64,000 nt of DNA from JAXLWB01 sp046328715 (GTDB lineage Bacteria > Chloroflexota > Anaerolineae > Caldilineales > Caldilineaceae). The translations under genes were made by a program, and so were the position numbers. Below, piece by piece: positions 1 through 7,778 of the stretch (the first letter of the stretch is position 1; each line of letters opens with the position of its first letter). The notes beneath the pieces were generated by a model, which did not search any database, was not told the DNA's origin, and was given only the letters and a program-made list of their open reading frames with translations. The stretch lies in NCBI GenBank assembly GCA_046328715.1, contig JAXLWB010000007.1:124001-188000 (forward strand), written 5' to 3'.

Positions 1-219
1 GCGGCTGGCAAGGATATATCGCTCGGCGGTGGAGCCAATGTCGCTCAGCAATATCTGGCCGCCGGGCTGGTCGATGAAATGTTGATCCATCTTGTACCCA
101 TTCTTCTTGGATCGGGCGAACGACTCTTTGAGCATCTAGGTGACAAGTTGCATGGGTTGAAGCTAGTGCAAACCGTGCCTACGGCGGATGTGATCCATCT
201 TAAGTTTGTCCGCGGTTAG
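1..219 (+). CDS. DHFR-like (RibD C-terminal domain) protein, 5' end outside window
   Basis: The frame is open from base 1 to the TAG at 217-219 and gives the last 72 residues of a protein that starts outside the window. The run LGGGANVAQQYL followed by GLVDE and IHLVPILLGSGERLF matches the C-terminal half of stand-alone RibD_C/dihydrofolate-reductase-like proteins (usually about 180-200 residues). There the GGG loop lies against NADPH and the PILLGSG strand is characteristic. Members reduce pteridine- or pyrimidine-like substrates with NADPH, but the substrate of most stand-alone forms is unknown. The next gene begins 12 bases downstream on the same strand, so co-transcription is likely. Family assignment is firm; specificity cannot be given. 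Confidence 0.8.
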   Translation, partial: AAGKDISLGGGANVAQQYLAAGLVDEMLIHLVPILLGSGERLFEHLGDKLHGLKLVQTVPTADVIHLKFVRG

Positions 220-231
220 GAAAAATCGCTT

Positions 232-597
232 GTGATTGACACCCAAAATCGTATTGTGCAACTCTGCATCGAAGGTTCGCAGGCAGAATTGGCTGGTAAC
301 CGCGAAGCTGCAACACGCTGTTACCAAGCTGCCTGGGACGCGGCCACAAATGATACTGAAGCGTGTATTGCTGCCCATTACCTGGCCCGCTTTCAGCCCA
401 CATCCGAAGCGATTTTTCATTGGAATCAAGTCGCTTTACAACGAGCCGAGGCGGTCGCAGATGAGCGGGTACAAGCTTTTATGCCTTCGCTCTATCTGAA
501 CATGGGGCGCTCGTATGAATTGCTTGGCAACCAGCCAGAAGCGCAACGTTATTATGGGTTAGCAGCAGCCTTGGGTTTTCCGCACCAGGAGGACTGA
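232..597 (+). CDS. Small TPR-like helical protein of unknown function
   Basis: A 121-residue, all-helical, soluble protein with no signal peptide or membrane segment. Two helix pairs resemble tetratricopeptide units. The second, near residues 87-112 (NMGRSYELLGNQPEAQRYY), has the small/large residue spacing of a TPR; the first half (AELAGNREAATRCYQAAW) looks similar. The start is GTG at 232 with AGGA about ten bases upstream. It is packed between the DHFR-like gene and the DUF5946 gene with gaps of about 12 bases, so it probably shares their transcript. Similar short TPR proteins are common next to small soil-type enzymes. No catalytic motif is visible and I do not assign a function. Confidence 0.65.
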   Translation: MIDTQNRIVQLCIEGSQAELAGNREAATRCYQAAWDAATNDTEACIAAHYLARFQPTSEAIFHWNQVALQRAEAVADERVQAFMPSLYLNMGRSYELLGNQPEAQRYYGLAAALGFPHQED

Positions 598-609
598 GGG
601 TGGCAAGGC

Positions 610-1053
610 ATGGATGAGAATCGAGAGCATCGCACAGATGAACATTGCCCCGAATGTGGTGCCCCACTTGTTGATGGCATGAACTGCTGGGAGCAATTGG
701 GAGCTATCATTGCCTGGGAATGGCAAGACCCAGAGTTGATGGCACAGCACTTTTTGACGGTTGCTTCCTATAATCTGCAACACCCAGCGCAATTTACCGA
801 GGATGCTATCACTGGACTCGCTCAACAGTTTTGTGAGCATTTGGACAAGGGGCTGCCGGTTACTGAAATTCGCCGTCGCATGGCGCAAAGTGCTAAAGGC
901 AAGACGAAAGTACTCAAGCCAGAGGCAGAACGGCATCTGGTCTTGAAATCGCGGTCAATGACTATTGCCGATGTCTATCTCCCCGATCAGCCTCAGGGCG
1001 CAGCGGAGCGGGTGAAGGCATGGGCCGCGAGCATTCGCTCGGAGTTAGCTTAG
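610..1053 (+). CDS. DUF5946-type protein with N-terminal CxxC
   Basis: A 147-residue protein with an N-terminal HCPECGAPL motif followed by a third Cys (NCWEQ) and a helical body rich in conserved-looking Trp/His. This layout resembles the DUF5946 family of small uncharacterised proteins found in Chloroflexota, Actinomycetota and Bacillota. The CxxC plus downstream Cys/His suggest a bound metal or a redox pair; that is inference. The start ATG at 610 follows a GGTGGCAAGG stretch in the short gap after the TPR-like gene. The stop overlaps the left end of an inverted-repeat element (1053-1163) that fills the spacer before the next gene. Function unknown. Confidence 0.6.
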   Translation: MDENREHRTDEHCPECGAPLVDGMNCWEQLGAIIAWEWQDPELMAQHFLTVASYNLQHPAQFTEDAITGLAQQFCEHLDKGLPVTEIRRRMAQSAKGKTKVLKPEAERHLVLKSRSMTIADVYLPDQPQGAAERVKAWAASIRSELA

Positions 1054-1163
1054 GAGCCGTCTAAAAAGCACACCTGGCAGGTATTATTGTAGTATCCATT
1101 GGCGGCTTCTGACCTGCCAAACCTGCCAGGTATATCAGATTCCATAAACTTTTAGACGATCCT
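1053..1163. repeat. Nested inverted-repeat element (MITE-like), about 110 bp
   Basis: The outer arms, ggagccgtctaaaa (1053-1066) and ttttagacgatcct (1150-1163), are near-perfect inverted repeats. Inside them cacctggcaggt (1071-1082) pairs perfectly with acctgccaggtg-type sequence at 1120-1131. The two nested pairs and roughly 110 bp length fit a small non-autonomous mobile element or a REP-like unit rather than a simple terminator. No target duplication could be confirmed and no transposase is nearby. It starts on the stop codon of the DUF5946 gene and ends just before the ribosome site (TTTAGGAGC) of the next gene. Confidence 0.55.
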
Positions 1164-1176
1164 TTAGGAGCAAAAC

Positions 1177-1566
1177 ATGCCCTCTGTAAAAAATCAACGT
1201 GTCGAAGACTTTATCGCTACACTCGATCATCCGTACAAAGCAGAGATCGCTGAATTGCGGCAGATCATTCTGGGCGCTGATCCACGAATCGGAGAGGAGA
1301 TCAAGTGGAATGCACCTAGTTTCTATACAACTCAACACTTTGCCACCTTTCAACTACGGGCAAAAACCGGCGTGCAGATTATCTTGCATTTGGGTACAAA
1401 GGTGCGTGAGACAGCAACGACTGGGATCACGATCCCCGATCCTGAATTGCTCTTGACTTGGCTGGCAAAGGATCGGGCCTCGGTCATTTTCCAGAATATA
1501 GATGAGATTCATGCCAAGCGCGCAGCGTTTACCGCCTTGATTCGGGAGTGGATCGAGTATGTGTAA
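1177..1566 (+). CDS. DUF1801 (YdhG-like) family protein
   Basis: A 129-residue cytoplasmic protein. The N-terminal VEDFIATLDHPYKAEIAELR helix region, the central EIKWNAPSFY motif and the C-terminal ALIREWIEYV helix are the landmarks of DUF1801/YdhG-like proteins, whose small alpha/beta fold has no established biochemical role. ATG at 1177 is preceded by TTTAGGAGCAAAAC, a good ribosome site with the A of AGGAG seven bases or so upstream. The stop lies close to the next gene, and an upstream in-frame start of that gene would overlap it. It belongs to a run of small stress or detoxification-type genes. Family call is good; function unknown. Confidence 0.75.
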   Translation: MPSVKNQRVEDFIATLDHPYKAEIAELRQIILGADPRIGEEIKWNAPSFYTTQHFATFQLRAKTGVQIILHLGTKVRETATTGITIPDPELLLTWLAKDRASVIFQNIDEIHAKRAAFTALIREWIEYV

Positions 1567-1592
1567 TATATATTTTACGTTCGTCAAGTAAG

Positions 1593-2057
1593 ATGATGAA
1601 GCCAAATTTACCCATCATCCGTCTTGCAACCGAGGACGATGTAGCGGCAATTGTTGCCCTGACTGACGCGGCTTATCGTAAATTCCTGCCACGACTCGGC
1701 CGCAAACCACAACCAATGACGACTGACTATCAGCAGTTTATCAAGCAACATTCGATGTGGCTACTGGAAATTGATCAACGACTGGTTGGCGTGCTTGCCT
1801 TGAAACACGAGATAGATTCCCTTTTAATTTACAGCGTAGCAATCGACCCGACTGAGCAGAAACGTGGATATGGGCGTCTGTTATTGGCTCACGCAGAAGA
1901 CGAGGCAAAACAGGCTGGGTATCGATCCGTTCGACTGTATACAAACGTATTGATGGAAGAAAATATAGCGTTGTATAAGCGAATTGGCTATCAGGAGACA
2001 CGGCGTGAAGTCTTGTCCGATCGCACCATTGTGCATATGAGTAAACAGTTATTTTGA
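1593..2057 (+). CDS. GNAT family N-acetyltransferase
   Basis: About 154 residues. IRLATEDDVAAIVAL is the typical N-terminal beta1-alpha1 of GNAT enzymes. The acetyl-CoA-binding motif A is seen in QKRGYGRLLLAHAEDEA (R/Q-x-x-G-x-G/A), followed by motif B (VRLYTNVLMEENIALYKRIGY). These proteins transfer acetyl from acetyl-CoA to an amine of a small molecule or protein; the acceptor is not predictable here. I chose ATG 1593 because an upstream in-frame ATG at 1548 would overlap the preceding gene and add a non-conserved leader. The ribosome site before 1593 is weak. The downstream gene starts about 40 bases after the stop. Confidence 0.85.
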   Translation: MMKPNLPIIRLATEDDVAAIVALTDAAYRKFLPRLGRKPQPMTTDYQQFIKQHSMWLLEIDQRLVGVLALKHEIDSLLIYSVAIDPTEQKRGYGRLLLAHAEDEAKQAGYRSVRLYTNVLMEENIALYKRIGYQETRREVLSDRTIVHMSKQLF

Positions 2058-2095
2058 ATTGTACCTTTAAGGTAGGCTCGATGGAGGCAACCATC

Positions 2096-2587
2096 ATGTA
2101 CATGAAAACACACATCCTGGCGGCAATGCGTGAAGAGTTTGAACAGTGGGAAAAGGTTCTTGCCGGTTTGAGCGATGCACAGATCAATACGCCAGTGGCG
2201 CCGTTTGAGCTTTCGGTCAAGGATGAGATGGCGCACTTGTGGGCTTGGCAGCAACGCACGCTTGCCAGAGTGGAGGCTGCTGTGCAAGGGCGAGAACCGC
2301 AATTCCCGCAATGGATTCCTGGTGTTGATCCTGAAGACGAAGGTAGCACCGATCGTAACAATACTTGGATCTTTGAAAGCAACCGTGATCTGCCCTGGTC
2401 CACCGTCCATGAGAAGTGGCGCAGCGGCTATCTGCGTCTGCTGGAACTGGGCGATGCCATTCCAGAACCTGTATTTCTTGACTCAAGTCGTTACAAGTGG
2501 ATGGAAGGGCACCCGATTGCCTTTGTCTTCGTGGCTTCGTATGACCATCATCAAGAACATTTGGATAAGTTGCTGGCTCGACTCTAG
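2096..2587 (+). CDS. ClbS/DfsB-family four-helix-bundle protein
   Basis: About 163 residues, all-alpha. The N-terminal helix (LAAMREEFEQWEKVLAGLS), SVKDEMAHLWAWQQR and the C-terminal VASYDHHQEHLDKLLARL, with spaced His/Glu/Asp, match the ClbS/DfsB (DUF1706) branch of the DinB-like superfamily. ClbS itself protects colibactin producers by opening the toxin's cyclopropane; most homologues have no known substrate. ATG 2096 is chosen because GGAGG at 2083-2087 sits eight bases before it, whereas the in-frame codon at 2054 overlaps the GNAT gene. It is probably co-transcribed with its neighbours. The role in self-protection or stress is inference. Confidence 0.7.
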   Translation: MYMKTHILAAMREEFEQWEKVLAGLSDAQINTPVAPFELSVKDEMAHLWAWQQRTLARVEAAVQGREPQFPQWIPGVDPEDEGSTDRNNTWIFESNRDLPWSTVHEKWRSGYLRLLELGDAIPEPVFLDSSRYKWMEGHPIAFVFVASYDHHQEHLDKLLARL

Positions 2588-2605
2588 CGCAAGGAATGAT
2601 CTATC

Positions 2606-3631
2606 ATGACACAATCACAAAATTCAACTGCTAATTTCCCAAAAGTCGGTGCACCAGCCTTGCGTGCTCTGACAGCCGCAGGCTACGAGCAACTCGCACA
2701 GTTGAGCCAGGTCAGCGAAGCTGAACTCTTGAAGTTGCACGGCATAGGCCCCAAAGCGATCCGTATTCTGCGCGATGCGCTCGCTGCCCAGGAGTTGGCT
2801 TTTGCCAATGGAAAACCTGCCAAGGCCAGCAAAGGCAACTATGCCGAGGTCAATGGGCTCAAGTTTTACTACGAAATCCACGGTCCCAAATCCAGCACGC
2901 AGACACCGCTGGTTCTGCTGCATGGCGGCTTGGGCTTGATCGAGATGATGAGCAGTGTGTTGGACGTCTTCTTGCAGGACCGTCAGGTGATTGGTGTCGA
3001 TCTGCAAGGGCATGGCCGCACCGCCGATGTGGATCGCCCCATGCGCTATGAAACGATGGGTGACGACATTGCCGCTTTGATTCGCCATTTGGGCATTGCC
3101 AAGGCCGACGTGATGGGCTATTCGTTGGGGGGCGGTGTTGCCTTGCGCACGGCGATTCAACATTCAGACCTGGTGCGTCGGTTGTTGTTGGTATCGGCCC
3201 CCTTCAAACGGAACGGCTGGTTTCCAGAAGTGTTGGCTGGGATGGATCAATTGAGTGCAGCCAGTGCGGAGTTTATGAGAGAGTCGCCGATGTACCAAAG
3301 TTATGTGAGCGTGGCACCCAAACCAGAAAACTTCCCTGTTTTGGTAGAGAAAACGGGCGATCTGCTGCGCCAACCCTATGATTGGTCAAATGAGGTGAAA
3401 GCATTGCCGATGCCTGTCATGCTTGTTTTTGCGGATGCCGACAGCATACCGCCCAGCCATGCGGCGGAATTCTTTGGCTTGCTGGGCGGCGGTCAGCGCG
3501 ATGCCGACTGGGATCGCTCTGGCATGACGCAGCATCGGCTTGCCATTTTGCCCGGTCAGACCCACTACGATGTCTTCGCATCCCCTTTTCTGCCGACGCT
3601 GGTTCAGACATTTCTGGACACAAAGAGTTAA
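2606..3631 (+). CDS. Alpha/beta hydrolase with N-terminal helix-hairpin-helix domain
   Basis: A 341-residue protein of two parts. Residues about 9-60 (FPKVGAPALRALTAAGYEQ ... LLKLHGIGPKAIRILRDAL) form tandem helix-hairpin-helix units like those in DNA-binding proteins or the RNA polymerase alpha C-terminal fold. Residues about 75-340 are an alpha/beta hydrolase: oxyanion HGG, Asp-containing VDLQGHG, nucleophile elbow GYSLGGG (Ser about 172), acid in VFADADS and His in LPGQTHYDVF. All triad residues are present, so activity is likely; substrate unknown. AAGGAATG precedes ATG 2606. The HhH-hydrolase fusion is unusual and could be a DNA-tethered enzyme or a reused protein-binding module. Confidence 0.8.
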   Translation: MTQSQNSTANFPKVGAPALRALTAAGYEQLAQLSQVSEAELLKLHGIGPKAIRILRDALAAQELAFANGKPAKASKGNYAEVNGLKFYYEIHGPKSSTQTPLVLLHGGLGLIEMMSSVLDVFLQDRQVIGVDLQGHGRTADVDRPMRYETMGDDIAALIRHLGIAKADVMGYSLGGGVALRTAIQHSDLVRRLLLVSAPFKRNGWFPEVLAGMDQLSAASAEFMRESPMYQSYVSVAPKPENFPVLVEKTGDLLRQPYDWSNEVKALPMPVMLVFADADSIPPSHAAEFFGLLGGGQRDADWDRSGMTQHRLAILPGQTHYDVFASPFLPTLVQTFLDTKS

Positions 3632-3657
3632 TCACTGAGCGATGATGGTGGCTAGAG

Positions 3658-3718
3658 AACCACGAAACACACGAAAATAGATCCAGGATTTTTCGTGTGT
3701 TTTGTGCCTTTCGTGGTT
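3658..3718. repeat. CCACGAAA-type intergenic palindrome
   Basis: The left arm aaccacgaaacacacgaaaa (3658-3677) pairs with a right arm at about 3689-3718 that carries an extra tttgtgcc block and ends ttcgtggtt. The same palindrome family occurs at 36835-36903 in a more perfect form. It lies between the hydrolase and the AraC gene. It may stop transcription, but the shared sequence at two loci points to a dispersed repeat rather than a simple terminator. Confidence 0.7.
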
Positions 3719-3791
3719 AAAAACCTAACTGCTGAGTCTGAATAAAGGCTCAAAATAAGCACACAAGTCGTTTTGCTTCCAGGAGTAGAGC

Positions 3792-4475
3792 ATGGGTTTC
3801 ATGGTTGAGCAAAGAGAGTCCGATTCGCCTTTGGTGGATAGTGTGATGTCTGGCTACACAGTCGGGAGTGGCTCAATGATCCGTCCCGCCGAGACACATT
3901 GGCATATGGTTTTTGTGCGGACAAATGGCAAAACGCATTCGATCATTACAGGTCCCCTCAAAACATCGGGCGTGGTCCAGTTTTCCGAGGGCGCGGAAAT
4001 TCTCTGGATCAAGTTCAAGCTTGGCACCTGCTTTTCTCACCTACCCATGCACGGCTTTGTCGACGTTGAAACCGCTCTGCCGGATGCAGCCACCCATTCT
4101 TTCTGGCTCAAGGGTTCGGCCTGGCATCATCCTGACTTTGAAAACAGTGATACTTTTGTCGAACGACTGATGCACCAAGATATTTTGGTGCATGATCCAG
4201 TGGTCGAAGCTGCGCTGCAAGGACATTGTCTAGACCTCTCGGCGCGTACTGTGCGTCATCGTTTTGCCCAGGCTACCGGACTTACGCAAGCGCATGTGGA
4301 GCAGTTCCAACGTGCCCAACAGGCAGCAGAATTGTTACGCCAGGGGACATCGATCCTCGATACGGTTTATGAGCTGGGCTACTTCGACCAACCCCATCTT
4401 ACTCGCTCGCTCAAGCAGTTTGTCGGCTATACGCCCGCGCAACTTATCAAACAAATGGTTGTGCAAAATCCGTAG
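3792..4475 (+). CDS. AraC family transcriptional regulator
   Basis: A 227-residue protein with an N-terminal sensor-like beta region (HWHMVFVRTNGKTHSIITGP) and a C-terminal AraC helix-turn-helix: LSARTVRHRFAQATGLTQAHV as the first HTH and ILDTVYELGYFDQPHLTRSL with QFVGYTPAQL as the second. It is shorter than classical AraC (about 290) but typical of the DUF6597/AraC-like arrangement. It would bind DNA as a regulator responding to an unknown ligand. ATG 3792 follows CCAGGAGTAGAGC, a strong ribosome site. The next gene, a VOC protein with its own promoter, is a candidate target because it lies 130 bases downstream with a palindrome near its promoter. Confidence 0.85.
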   Translation: MGFMVEQRESDSPLVDSVMSGYTVGSGSMIRPAETHWHMVFVRTNGKTHSIITGPLKTSGVVQFSEGAEILWIKFKLGTCFSHLPMHGFVDVETALPDAATHSFWLKGSAWHHPDFENSDTFVERLMHQDILVHDPVVEAALQGHCLDLSARTVRHRFAQATGLTQAHVEQFQRAQQAAELLRQGTSILDTVYELGYFDQPHLTRSLKQFVGYTPAQLIKQMVVQNP

Positions 4476-4524
4476 TTGCTTGCTTCTTTGCCATTTTATA
4501 CAAGACACACCCTCGGCAGGCGGG

Positions 4525-4575
4525 TATAATACAGATGTTCTATACGCCGTTTCTCAAATTTGCATGATTTGAGAA
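4525..4575 (+). promoter_or_regulatory. Promoter -10 and downstream dyad before VOC gene
   Basis: TATAAT at 4525-4530 is a consensus -10; the -35 (about AAGACA at 4502-4507) is weak. Just after the expected start point, ttctcaaat (4551-4559) and atttgagaa (4567-4575) form a perfect 9-bp inverted repeat. A weak -35 with a downstream dyad suits a regulated promoter, possibly bound by the AraC protein encoded just upstream; that link is inference. The dyad could also fold as a leader hairpin about 17 bases before the ribosome site. Confidence 0.5.
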
Positions 4576-4606
4576 GTCCACAATCACAAACAGAGGGAGT
4601 GTCAAG

Positions 4607-5083
4607 ATGCAAAAAATCACAACATTTTTAACCTACAACGATCAAGCAGAGGAAGCGGTCAACCTCTATACGTCAGTTTTTCCCAATTCGAGAATTCTCA
4701 ACGTCAGCCGCTACGGCGAAGGTGGACCGATGCCAGCAGGAACGGCGATGTCTGCCGAATTTGAACTAGATGGGCAGCGATTTATGGCGCTTAATGGCGG
4801 CTCCCACTTTACTTTTTCCGATGGCATCTCGCTATTTGTCAGTTGCCAGACCCAGCAAGAAGTCGATGAGCTGTGGGACAAACTGTCTGCGGGAGGTGAT
4901 CCAGGACGCTGTGGCTGGTTGAAGGATAAATTTGGTGTCTCCTGGCAGATTATTCCCACTGCCTTGGGTGAGCTACTTGGCGACCCCAATCCGCAAAAGG
5001 CGCAGGCCGCAATGTTGGCCATGCTGCAAATGGGCAAGATTGACATTGCCGCCCTGCGTCGGGCGCACGAACAGGCTGGCTGA
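4607..5083 (+). CDS. VOC-fold protein, PhnB-like (3-dmu-9_3-mt domain)
   Basis: A 158-residue member of the PhnB-like/'3-demethylubiquinone methyltransferase' Pfam group within the vicinal-oxygen-chelate superfamily. Landmarks are ITTFLTYNDQAEEAVNLYTSVF at the N-terminus, FELDGQRFMALNGG, and the GRCGWLKDKFGVSWQIIP segment that is nearly diagnostic. A 20-residue helical tail follows. The name is historical; no methyltransferase activity is expected. Members may bind metal-dependent substrates or act in resistance. ATG 4607 follows GAGGGAGTGTCAAG. It has its own promoter region with a palindrome and is followed by a convergent gene. Confidence 0.85.
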   Translation: MQKITTFLTYNDQAEEAVNLYTSVFPNSRILNVSRYGEGGPMPAGTAMSAEFELDGQRFMALNGGSHFTFSDGISLFVSCQTQQEVDELWDKLSAGGDPGRCGWLKDKFGVSWQIIPTALGELLGDPNPQKAQAAMLAMLQMGKIDIAALRRAHEQAG

Positions 5084-5266
5084 AGCCTGACTCATAAAGT
5101 GGGTTGACAGTGATCGATGTCTGATCGCCTTCTTGCACGGTACTCGTAGGGAAATTCACAACGCCTCTGCGAGTACCTGAATAAGCAATTTCACAATATT
5201 GCGCTTGGTGTTCCTGTGCGATCTCCGCAAAAGGGGTCATATAATCACGGAGAAGCTTCTGTAAAG

Positions 5267-6124
5267 TTACGCCACTTGCACCGGAAAGGCTGGCCCGAGC
5301 ATCGGATGAAAACAGGAGACGGTCGTCGGCATCCGCCAGCGTGGATCGCTAGCACAACGTTGACGCAACTCCGTACTGTCCGGATTAAGCGAGAGGGCGG
5401 CCATTTCGTCGAGGATGATGGCATCGGCTGGCTGTGTTTCGCTCAGCCCTTCCATGCCGTCCCAGCAGAGCAGCTCGATTTTGTTGAGTGCCGCCATATC
5501 CAGTTGCAGCCGCTCACGGATAAACCACCAGCCCCGTACAAATGTTTCATCGGGACCCAGACCGAAACGCTCTGGGTCCGCCTCGCCATTGCGACATATC
5601 TGCCAGGCTCGCCCGCCGGTGGCAAAGACACCGTCAGGCATATCGATCAGATTGAAGCCCCACTCCCGCTGCGGCGAAAGTTGTGGATCAAAACGCTGCC
5701 AACGGTCGCCATTCCACACTTCCACAATTACATGGTCAAACCAATACTCGGGTACAAAATAGTTGCCAAAGCCGTAGCGCAAGCGAGCGGCTCGACCTTG
5801 GTGGCGTAAGATAGCACACGTCAACAAAGAAAAGTCGCGACAGCAGCCGATCAAGCGATTCTCAAAGGCGCGCGGCTCGCTCAAGGGTCGGGCATCCTTC
5901 TCCATCAGCGTGGCCAGAATGCGTTCCACACTGCGCGTGTTGATCTCAGTAAACCGCTCCTTGGGAATATTCCAGCCGTACATATAAGGGCCAGCCATGT
6001 AATGATACACCAATCCCTGCACTCCCTGAGCGATTCCCGGCAAGTCTGTGGGCAACCCAGAAAAGAGATCGGCGTAGACGCCTGGATTGCTGGTTGGGCT
6101 TTGTTCAATGTAATATTCGTACAT
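5267..6124 (-). CDS. Transglutaminase-like domain protein
   Basis: A 285-residue soluble protein. The transglutaminase-like catalytic set is visible: Cys in LIGCCRDFSLLTCAILR (about residue 115), His in YWFDHVIVEVWNGDRW (about 151) and Asp in RFDPQLS (about 164). The order and spacing fit bacterial transglutaminase/protease-like proteins that hydrolyse or transfer peptide amides. It has no signal peptide, so a cytosolic role is likely. ATG 6124 follows AAGGAGAG. It stands alone on the - strand, convergent with the VOC gene at 4607 and divergent from the VOC gene at 6271. Its substrate is unknown. Confidence 0.75.
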   Translation of the reverse strand: MYEYYIEQSPTSNPGVYADLFSGLPTDLPGIAQGVQGLVYHYMAGPYMYGWNIPKERFTEINTRSVERILATLMEKDARPLSEPRAFENRLIGCCRDFSLLTCAILRHQGRAARLRYGFGNYFVPEYWFDHVIVEVWNGDRWQRFDPQLSPQREWGFNLIDMPDGVFATGGRAWQICRNGEADPERFGLGPDETFVRGWWFIRERLQLDMAALNKIELLCWDGMEGLSETQPADAIILDEMAALSLNPDSTELRQRCASDPRWRMPTTVSCFHPMLGPAFPVQVA

Positions 6125-6270
6125 GTCGTGATTCTCTCCTTATCACGAAATAGACATTGTTCTGACTTCTGCTTAGTAAAATGCGAACGCATGTGCTATG
6201 ATCAAGGCTAGAGGAAACTGTAATCACTTATTCAATCCGCCCCTAACACCACACCTACTTGGAGGAGAAT

Positions 6271-6678
6271 ATGCAAACCAAATTGGGCCATGTTGTATTT
6301 AGCATTGACGGCAAAAATCGAGGCTTTTATCGCGATCTCTTTAAATTCCTCGGCTGGCAAACCATATACGAGGGCGACGGAATGCTAGGCATTTATGATA
6401 GCAATCATACCAGCGTTTGGTTTGGCGATGCGACTAAGTCCGTTGCCAATGACTACGATGCGCCTGGGCTCAACCATTTCGCCATCCATACTGCGACCCA
6501 GGCGGAAGTGGATGAGGCAGTAGCCTATCTACAAGCACACGGCATTGCCGCCCTCTTCGATACCCCACGTCACCGCCCAGACTTTTCATCGGATCCCAAC
6601 TCCACCTACTACCAAGTAATGTTCGAGACGCCTGACCGTATTCTGGGGGAGATTGTTTATATTGGACCCAAATCTTAG
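6271..6678 (+). CDS. VOC family protein (glyoxalase-like)
   Basis: A 135-residue single VOC module pair. LGHVVFSIDGKNRGFYRDLFKFLGW is the first beta-alpha-beta unit, and NHFAIHTATQAEVDEAVAYLQAHG with YYQVMFETPDRILGEIVY is the second, ending in the metal-ligand Glu position of glyoxalase I-type proteins (E in GEIVY). First-unit His (GHVVF) and second-unit His (LNHFAIH) are also present, so metal binding is plausible. ATG 6271 is chosen because GGAGGAG lies directly upstream; the in-frame TTG at 6259 would include that site. Substrate unknown. Confidence 0.8.
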   Translation: MQTKLGHVVFSIDGKNRGFYRDLFKFLGWQTIYEGDGMLGIYDSNHTSVWFGDATKSVANDYDAPGLNHFAIHTATQAEVDEAVAYLQAHGIAALFDTPRHRPDFSSDPNSTYYQVMFETPDRILGEIVYIGPKS

Positions 6679-6688
6679 CGAGATTAAG

Positions 6689-6735
6689 GGATTGAGAGAT
6701 TACCAGAACTGCAAAATCTCCCAATCTCTCAATCC
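6689..6735. terminator. Bidirectional hairpin of the AGATTGGGAGATT repeat family
   Basis: ggattgagagatt (6689-6701) and aatctctcaatcc (6723-6735) are a perfect 13-bp inverted repeat between two convergent genes. It ends two bases before the stop codon of the AraC-type gene. Position suggests transcription termination in both directions, but there is no strong U tract. The sequence belongs to a palindrome family seen at four other places in this window. Confidence 0.55.
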
Positions 6736-6737
6736 AT

Positions 6738-7613
6738 CTACTTAATCGGAATACAGATATCCGTCCGCAACTTCTCCGCTGCAACCTGGCTGGCATCGTC
6801 CAAATAATCCTCAAAGGGCGAAGCATTGCGTGGCTCCTCACCTGAGCTTGGCAGCCAATCGCGGTAGGCCGCTTGCCAGGTTTGCCAAAGCGTGTCATAA
6901 GGCCCCACATGGCGAAAGACTGCCCATCGCCCTCCCGGCAAGGTTTGATAGGCCAATCCCTCCGGTGCAACTGGCTCCTCCCCTTCAGCAAAGATTGCGC
7001 CTGCATCAAAACGTGCCTCTTTGCCCACTTCCACCTCATCGGGATAAATGGCGACACAATGTTGGATATTGGCCATCAACGCGCCAGCTTTACTGAATAA
7101 CTTGCCAAACGCTTCCTGGTTGGCGGTTTGAAAGGCGGGACTGGTCATCATCTCGTTGGCACGCGCATAGAGCACCTTCAGATCAGGCAAGGTGCGGATC
7201 TCGATTGGTTGCATAATCGGTTCCTTTTGGTGAAATAGTAAACGTCGGTGAATCAGGTAGGCAGCTGCCGTCGGATTGAGTTCGCGAAACTCAGTGGGAG
7301 TGAGCGCAAAGTGCTGCTTGAATGCTTTGTTGAAGGCCGAAGGTGTTTCGTACCCTGCATCCAATGCAACTTCTGTGATCACGCTCTGTTTTGTCAACAG
7401 TTGACGCGCCGCACGTTCCATGCGCGCCCGCCGTACATAGGCACCGATACTTTCGCCTACATGGGCATTGAAGATTCGATAGAAGTGCACAAGCGAGAAA
7501 CCAGCAAGCTCGGCAAGCTGCTCCCGATCGATCGGTTCGTCCAGGTGATCGCGAATGTACTGCGTAACCTGGTTGATGCGTTCGTAGTAGCTGTTTTGCG
7601 TTTCACTCACCAT
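6738..7613 (-). CDS. AraC regulator with C-terminal GyrI-like effector domain
   Basis: About 291 residues. The N-terminal AraC DNA-binding domain comes first (INQVTQYIRDHLDEPI, LAELAGFSLVHFYRIF, then ITEVALDAGYETPSAFNKAF). A GyrI-like/BacEB ligand-binding domain follows (IEIRTLPDLKVLYARANE ... GALMANIQHCVAIYPDE ... GGRWAVFRHVGPYDTLWQTW ... FEDYLDD), as in Rob/SoxS-type multidrug regulators. The family senses hydrophobic drugs or small molecules and activates resistance genes. ATG 7613 is preferred over an in-frame start at 7715, which would add a non-homologous leader. It is divergent from the PadR gene at 7779, sharing a 165-base control region. A second protein of the same design lies at 16549-17463. 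Confidence 0.85.
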   Translation of the reverse strand: MVSETQNSYYERINQVTQYIRDHLDEPIDREQLAELAGFSLVHFYRIFNAHVGESIGAYVRRARMERAARQLLTKQSVITEVALDAGYETPSAFNKAFKQHFALTPTEFRELNPTAAAYLIHRRLLFHQKEPIMQPIEIRTLPDLKVLYARANEMMTSPAFQTANQEAFGKLFSKAGALMANIQHCVAIYPDEVEVGKEARFDAGAIFAEGEEPVAPEGLAYQTLPGGRWAVFRHVGPYDTLWQTWQAAYRDWLPSSGEEPRNASPFEDYLDDASQVAAEKLRTDICIPIK

Positions 7614-7741
7614 GTGTATAGTGTAGCATATAGCACATCTGTTCGCTTGTCCATTTATATCATAAGAGGGACGATAGAGGAAGTGAGGATGAGGAAAACC
7701 AACCTCACCCCTCACTCCTAACCCCTTTTATAAATTGCCTC

Positions 7742-7771
7742 TTGACATAGTAATAAAATAACTAGTATAAT
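7742..7771 (+). promoter_or_regulatory. Consensus promoter abutting PadR start (leaderless)
   Basis: TTGACA (7742-7747) and TATAAT (7766-7771), separated by 18 bases, are both perfect consensus hexamers. The ATG at 7773 begins only two bases after the -10, so transcription starting six to eight bases after the -10 would begin at about 7778. That falls on the second in-frame ATG (7779) and predicts a leaderless mRNA. The AT-rich spacer with tagtaata and actagtata is a plausible autoregulatory site. Confidence 0.75.
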
Positions 7772-7778
7772 AATGACT

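Noticed and set aside
5216..5809. + strand frame of 197 codons opposite the transglutaminase-like gene
   Set aside because: No ribosome site and no family features; the - strand frame carries a full catalytic set.
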